Assembly (NCBI RefSeq): GCF_000003815.2
Contig: NC_049985.1
Coordinates: forward strand, 5,413,545-5,477,544
DNA: 64,000 bases
Origin: Branchiostoma floridae
Taxonomy: Eukaryota; Chordata; Leptocardii; Amphioxiformes; Branchiostomatidae
Direction of reading: 5' to 3'
Positions 59,210 through 64,000 of the stretch are shown here, piece after piece. The position numbers and the translations under genes were made by a program. Within the stretch, counting starts at the first letter, position 1. Each line of letters starts with the position of its first letter. A model generated the notes under the pieces. That model was not told where the DNA came from and searched no databases. It was given only the letters and a program-made list of their open reading frames with translations.

Positions 59210-60516
59210 CAGGGCTCCAGACTAACTTTTTTCCAACCTAGGAGCATGGCGCTCCTAACTCCGAAAACTTAGGAGCGCCAGCAAAAAGTTAGGAGCACCA
59301 CTATGAAAGGTTGGGAGCACAAGCAAACGTCTGAAGCCATACAAAATATTACTCCAATAATCAATGTTTTTGACTAGAGGTGGGTATGGCTTAAAGAATT
59401 AATTAGGGGTGTTATATATTATATATAGTTACCCAGTAACCAAACAAGAAACAAGAGAATACATGAGATCACTTTCAAGTAATATAACACTGATTCCTTA
59501 CAATATATGATTTTTATAATGTTTCATAAGTTAATACACACAATCAGGAAGAGTAAATTAACCTTACTGCTAAAGGTGAAACTTGACTGTTACATATACA
59601 ACAACAACAAACTAAAGAAGTCTACAAGAAAATCTGCAAACCAACAGAGGAGAAAGTGTAGCCAGGACTGTCAGGTACATCTTGTCTTTCTTTTGTATCT
59701 CTTCTACTTTGTTAAGAACATAGCTGAAAATAGATGCACTGGAAAATTAGAGGTTTACTTGTAGCCTGTAACATCAGTGTTAACTTATATAGAAAAATCT
59801 GTGTACAAACAATTCATATTTTCAGTTGAAAAAATGTAGCAGAAAAGATGTGTTCGAAGGGCAAATCAATCGAACTTTTCCCAACAAACAACATCTATTT
59901 ATCAGTCTTTTGAAAATAAAGACTGCAACAAAAGTAATATCTGAAGGAACCGTGAAAAAATCGCGACCTCCGTTCAACATTTTCTACGACTTCAGTGCCG
60001 ACACAGCCCCCCTCCCCAGTTTGGCATCGTCGCATTAGCTGTTGTTTTTCCCGCATTCCACCGACAAACAAGCAAAAAAAACCTCCAAAAGAATCCTATA
60101 CATGTACTTATCACCAAGGACTTTAGGCATTCGATGAGTTTTCGTCAAAGTTACACGCTTTTGAAGCTTTCCTGCGTGATTTTTCCCGCGATCACAGCGG
60201 GGATATCAGATATTCCACCAATAATGCAGCCCGGGCGAGCTACGTCACGCCGAAATGGCCAATGGGGTGCGACTCTCGCGGTTCGCGAGATGTGAGTTAC
60301 TGCGAGACTTGCGCGAGACTTGAGTTAGAATCAAAATGGCGGCTCGGTGAAGGCCGAAATCGGCGAATTTTGAACTTTGAGCGAAGTTTTCGGGGGAAAA
60401 TAAGGGCGTTGCTAATTCTTTTATTGGCGCGCCGTGCGACCATCATTTAAAGAATAGGCGCATTATTAAAATTACGGTCGCATTGCGACCAAATCTAGTC
60501 GCAGTCACGAGCCCTG
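59210..60516. mobile_element. 1.3-kb element with CAGGGCTC ... GAGCCCTG ends and CpG-rich right part
   Basis: It begins CAGGGCTCCAGACTAACTTT and ends CACGAGCCCTG. Subterminal gcgctcctaa/ttaggagcgcc and gcgacca repeats are present. The right part (60170-60450) is strongly CpG-rich with the palindrome CTCGCGGTTCGCGAG (60274-60288) and resembles a promoter. The left part holds short AT-rich frames without a recognised domain. Its ends are close to the 8895/26865 family, but the subterminal motifs differ. The flanks (ctgtgcgc, gtgccgaa) do not form a clean duplication. Confidence 0.65.
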
Positions 60517-61670
60517 GTGCCGAATAGATCAAATCAAATCAAATCTGTACACCTTCCCCACACACAAATTCAGAATGTCTCTGTACAGTGACCCTATCAA
60601 ACATGATTGAAAGTTCCCATGGGATAAAAGCTGGGGAAATTAATCTTGACCTATTTCTAAACCTTGTTTTCCATGTTAGCTGTTTTTATCGATGTGCGAG
60701 CAGCCATACGAAAAGGTCCTCTGGATATTGTGGCAATGTATCAAGCAGGTCGTGATTTCCTGTTGGGCGAAGTCACAGTAACGCCGGCCGTTATCAAACC
60801 CCGATCTTCCCGGCTGATTCAACCGTCCCGTCCCGCCGCAGCGAGGGCATATTGAATGAAGGCACTGGTAATAGATATGCCTGGGACCCGCCGCGATCTC
60901 TGTCGGAGATAGCCCAAATTGCATGAAGGATGAGTGATAGTAATATTGTCTGTGTAGTGTCTCTGGAGGTGAAGTACAGCAGATAAGGGTGGGCTGGTAT
61001 TGATCTGATGGTGGGAACACAGGAGAGATGGTGGAGGTAGGGACTGGAGGGTGAAGTCACTATCTGTCTCAGCTTCTGTGGTGTCTGTGGGGGAAAGATA
61101 TGGCCAATACTTTCTTGTGATTAAAAGGGAGAATAATTACCTGTGTGGTTCATCCTTGAATTGATTGTTATGACATTTCGGATGTTCATTTGGTAGGGAT
61201 GTGTACCTAAAAAAATTACAGATACAGGCACAGATATGGACCTGTACTTGAACAGTTTTGTTTCATATTTGTAACTTATATACATGTACAGTGTAGATAG
61301 CCACCTCTTTAAGTGGTAATCTTTGTATGATAATTTATATATTTCGAATATTCAAGTGTTATATTGTAAAATTTGTGATACTGGAGAAGGGATTCAGTTT
61401 CACTACCTTTAATTTTGAAATTTATTTCGAAGCAATTTTACAGGTACTACAAGTAGTATGCTGATGATAAAAAGCCCTAGATGTACAGAACATAGATACA
61501 GAAATACTATAGAAACAAACTAAAGACTTGAATTACAACATCAGTCCGTCAACAGTTAGCTTTCAGACTAGAGTAGACACTTGGTTTTTACAATGTTTGA
61601 ATCTGTCATTTTACCTGCAGTAAACTTATTATTAATGTGGGAAATTAACCAACATGCTCTTTTTCCACAG
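60517..61670 (+). other. Smad intron, with a GC-rich block at 60690-60920
   Basis: The block at 60690-60920 has an open plus-strand frame (60664-60855, 63 codons) and high CpG, unlike the adjacent AT-rich intron. No splice pair in a usable phase is evident. It could be an intronic enhancer. Confidence 0.35.
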
Positions 61671-61880
61671 TGCTACCACCCGTGTTAGTACCCCGCCACA
61701 GCGAATTCGTCCCGTCGCAGACGCTCCTACCGTACCACAACGTTCCCGAGCCTCCCATGCCCCACAATGCCACGTTTCCACAGTCGTTCCAGAACAGTCC
61801 AGGGATGCAGTCACCCCACTCGCCCGGGCTCCACTCGCCGGCCAGCTCCGGCCCCAGCAGTCCCTACAGTATGCAGCCAG
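61671..61880 (+). CDS. Smad1/5/8: Smad1/5/8, first linker exon
   Basis: The acceptor ctctttttccacag leads into G|TG CTA CCA, completing Val and continuing LPPVLVPRHSEF as in vertebrate Smad1. The rest is a Pro/Ser-rich linker with a cluster of Ser-Pro sites (NSPGMQSPHSPGLHSPASSG, SSP), equivalent to the MAPK/CDK and GSK3-regulated linker sites of Smad1. The exon ends ATGCAGCCAG|GTAACC in phase 1. 210 bases, 70 codons. Confidence 0.95.
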
Positions 61881-62449
61881 GTAACCAACCGGGTAACTAC
61901 ACTCTCCTCTTTCTCTCTACACTTCACTTGAGTTAGACGAGGGCTGTCTTCAGGATGCATCTTTCCATCCTGGCACAGAAATTTATGTGTTGGGACGGAT
62001 GCAAATTTTATCCCATTCGTCCCAAAAATCTGAAGGGACATGAAATTGGTGTAAATGTATTTTTGTCAGCTTGAAATCATATAACAAGAAAAATTAACAA
62101 CATGGACTTCCAAACAATGAGTGGGACAGAAAAACATGTGAATCTGGAGACGCCTTGATCTAAACAAACACAGCTCTTAAATAACCGCTTCATCCTCTTT
62201 TACTAACCTAGTGAGCAGTGGGCAGTTGCTTACTGATGATATTGTGAAGTGATCAGATATGTCTGGATTTTCTCTTTCTTTGGCTTAAGAAAAAGACGGA
62301 CATTTTTGGTAGCTACTTGGTACACAAACTCTGCTGTCCAGGTTGTAACTGGCCCATCCCTGGATTTTGAGCATGCTGCTATAAGCGAGATTTAATCAGG
62401 CTAACCTAAAGATTGTGTGTAAACTGTCGCTGTCTCGTCCTGTCCACAG
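61881..62449 (+). other. Smad intron
   Basis: A segment at about 62097-62150 (aatgagtgggacagaaaaa, ctggagac) recurs at 35001-35040, so it is part of a dispersed repeat of unknown type. Otherwise nothing is recognisable. Confidence 0.5.
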
Positions 62450-62590
62450 CAGACACGCCCCCGCCAGCGTACATGCCGCCTGGCGAAGACCAGAACCGGA
62501 ACAACGAGGAGCAGATGGACACTTCCAGCCAGCTGTCCCCCGCCAGCAGTCTGGGCTCACCCGCCGTGCCCAACGTGCCCACCGCCGTCA
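62450..62590 (+). CDS. Smad1/5/8: Smad1/5/8, second linker exon with PPxY motif
   Basis: The acceptor cgtcctgtccacag leads to G|CA GAC ACG CCC, giving ADTPPPAYMPPGEDQNRNNE. PPAY is the Smurf WW-domain binding motif of BMP Smads. QMDTSSQLSPASSLGSP follows. The exon ends GCCGTCA|GTAAGT in phase 1. 141 bases, 47 codons. Confidence 0.95.
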
Positions 62591-63982
62591 GTAAGTACCG
62601 CTCCTCCTGTTACCACCTTCCTTCACTTTCCTTGTACCACAACTTATGAATGCCTGTCAAAACCGATGTTATTATCGAGTATGGCGACGGCATGCAGGTC
62701 TGTCCTGTTTTTCGTGTGGGTTTTATTGCTCAAAGTTTAAGATGACAGTGCATTGTTCAAAATAAATGATTGAAAGAAAATTACGTGTTTTGTATGCTGT
62801 CAGAAGAGTTACTTACATGCGATAAGTAGTATCGATAGCAGGCATGTGTTGATCTGAAGATGACTCTGTATTCGTGCTTACATGGACTGCATTTATTCAC
62901 TGTTATGGTCTGTTGCCTTGAAAATTGTATGGTGTTATAAAGCATATAATAGGTTTTGCCAGCAGTTGAAGAAACAGACGAATAGAATGTATATAGCATC
63001 CAAATTTCAGGGAAAGAAGAATATTTAGAGCAAGCTTGAAAGGGGTACACTGGGAAGCCTTTTATTTGAGGGAATGCTTTAGTCAAAAGAAATCATCAAA
63101 CACCAATTTGTCTAAACTATCTGACTTTCAAGATATACATTTATATTCCATTTCTGTATTCTGGAAGTGTACTTTTCCAGATGTATTGCCATTTGAAAAA
63201 GACAGAAGTTTGTGTTAGTTGAAGAACTTTTCCCAGTGTCCCCTTGATCTTGTGTCGATGTGTGGTAAGCTATAATGACTTCTCATTGTTTATAGAACAT
63301 GGGCTAAACATAGCCGCCTTGTCTTCAAGACCACCGCCCGAGTTGAGGACTATTCTCCTTGAATGTACGGTGCTTCTCCTTTGTCTTCTGGGTAGCTTTA
63401 TACTCATGCCTGGTACTGCCTGGGTTGTGTGTACCGTGCATAACGTGGCATGACGATTTATGGAATGTTGTGTGACCCCCCCTCCTCCCACACCCAGGCA
63501 TTCTCTCACGATTACTACCTACGACTCTCTGGATCGCTTGTTTTTACCACTCAATCAATCCTCATCCTTCCAGTTTTCCACGTCCCCCTCGTGTGGCCCT
63601 CTCCTGTAGACATGGCTCGTATCGTGCCCAGTAGAGGCTCCGGGCGTGAGCGTGTGTGCGTGTGACGTGATTCTGATGATCCATTTTCTGCATCTGAATG
63701 TTTACAGGTTACCGAAGGGGCAATCTCTGACTTGATTGGGTGATCAAATACATGAAAATCATCCGCAGCTGTTGCTCTCGCTCTTTCCTTTTGGAAAAAT
63801 ATATCCGCTTTCTAGTCTCTAATGTAGTTCTGCTGTAAGCATTCGAAGTAATCCAATTAATTACATTCAATCATACATTGTGGCATGAGTAATGGTAACC
63901 AATAAGCATGACTGTCGATGTAAGTGATGAAAGGGCAGTGTTTGAATCAGCGGTAAGAGAATGTTCTGCTTTCCTTACCCAG
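62591..63982 (+). other. Smad intron before the MH2 exon
   Basis: I see nothing recognisable. Frames here are short. It is bounded by GTAAGT and ttccttacccag. Confidence 0.5.
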
Positions 63983-64000
63983 GCGGGGACGTACAACCCG
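63983..64000 (+). CDS. Smad1/5/8: Smad1/5/8, first bases of the MH2 exon (partial)
   Basis: The acceptor tctgctttccttacccag is followed by GC GGG GAC GTA CAA CCC G. With the incoming A this gives S-G-D-V-Q-P, matching the linker/MH2 junction of vertebrate Smad1 (RGDVQ). The exon is cut by the window edge. The MH2 domain and the C-terminal SSxS motif lie outside. Confidence 0.9.

Overview
The window looks like invertebrate chordate DNA, most likely a lancelet (Branchiostoma). The grounds are compact animal genes with GT-AG introns, a Smad1/5/8 and an RNF207 that are very close to their vertebrate counterparts, a canonical metazoan tRNA-Asp(GTC), and dense small DNA transposons. The species is an inference. 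No bacterial, phage or CRISPR feature is present. One 100-bp assembly gap lies at 24741-24840.

Left part (about 1-41 kb). A minus-strand gene encodes a microtubule plus-end type protein with SxIP motifs, one CAP-Gly domain, a very long acidic middle and a basic Ser-rich tail. A 4.7-kb exon (10547-15278) carries most of what is visible. Six short exons follow toward the left edge (8744-8821, 8281-8325, 6976-7122, 5644-5826, 4404-4517, 2599-2703). All are phase 1-1 and a multiple of three long. The gene runs off the left edge. Its 5' end is uncertain: candidate leader exons end at strong donors at 31333, 37991 and 40553, and a promoter-like block lies at 18146-18293. The remaining sequence is intron or intergenic DNA with many transposon remnants: a foldback element, two hAT-like elements with target duplications, a PIF/Harbinger-like element, several copies with CAGGGCTC ends, a retroposed fragment with an A-rich tail, and palindromic MITEs.

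Middle (41-47.3 kb). A tRNA-Asp gene (41622-41693) is followed by a perfect 26-bp inverted repeat. Next comes an uninterrupted, apparently intronless RNF207 gene (42786-45218, plus strand). It has a TATA box upstream and a probable long 3' UTR ending near 47235.

Right part (47-64 kb). The plus-strand BMP-pathway Smad (Smad1/5/8) starts with a probable non-coding first exon ending at 52119. A coding exon holds the complete MH1 domain (53409-53811). Two linker exons follow (61671-61880, 62450-62590), then the first 18 bases of the MH2 exon (63983 onward). Its first coding intron holds a ~190-bp tandem repeat, MITEs and a CAGGGCTC-type element.

The strongest new observation is a family of five or more palindromic MITEs flanked by 9-bp target duplications. 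The most interesting genic observations are the degenerate GKNDG motif of the CAP-Gly domain, the run of frame-neutral exons behind one giant exon, a possible leader exon whose only coding content is ATG, and the single-exon RNF207. No operon-like or clearly new multi-gene system was found.
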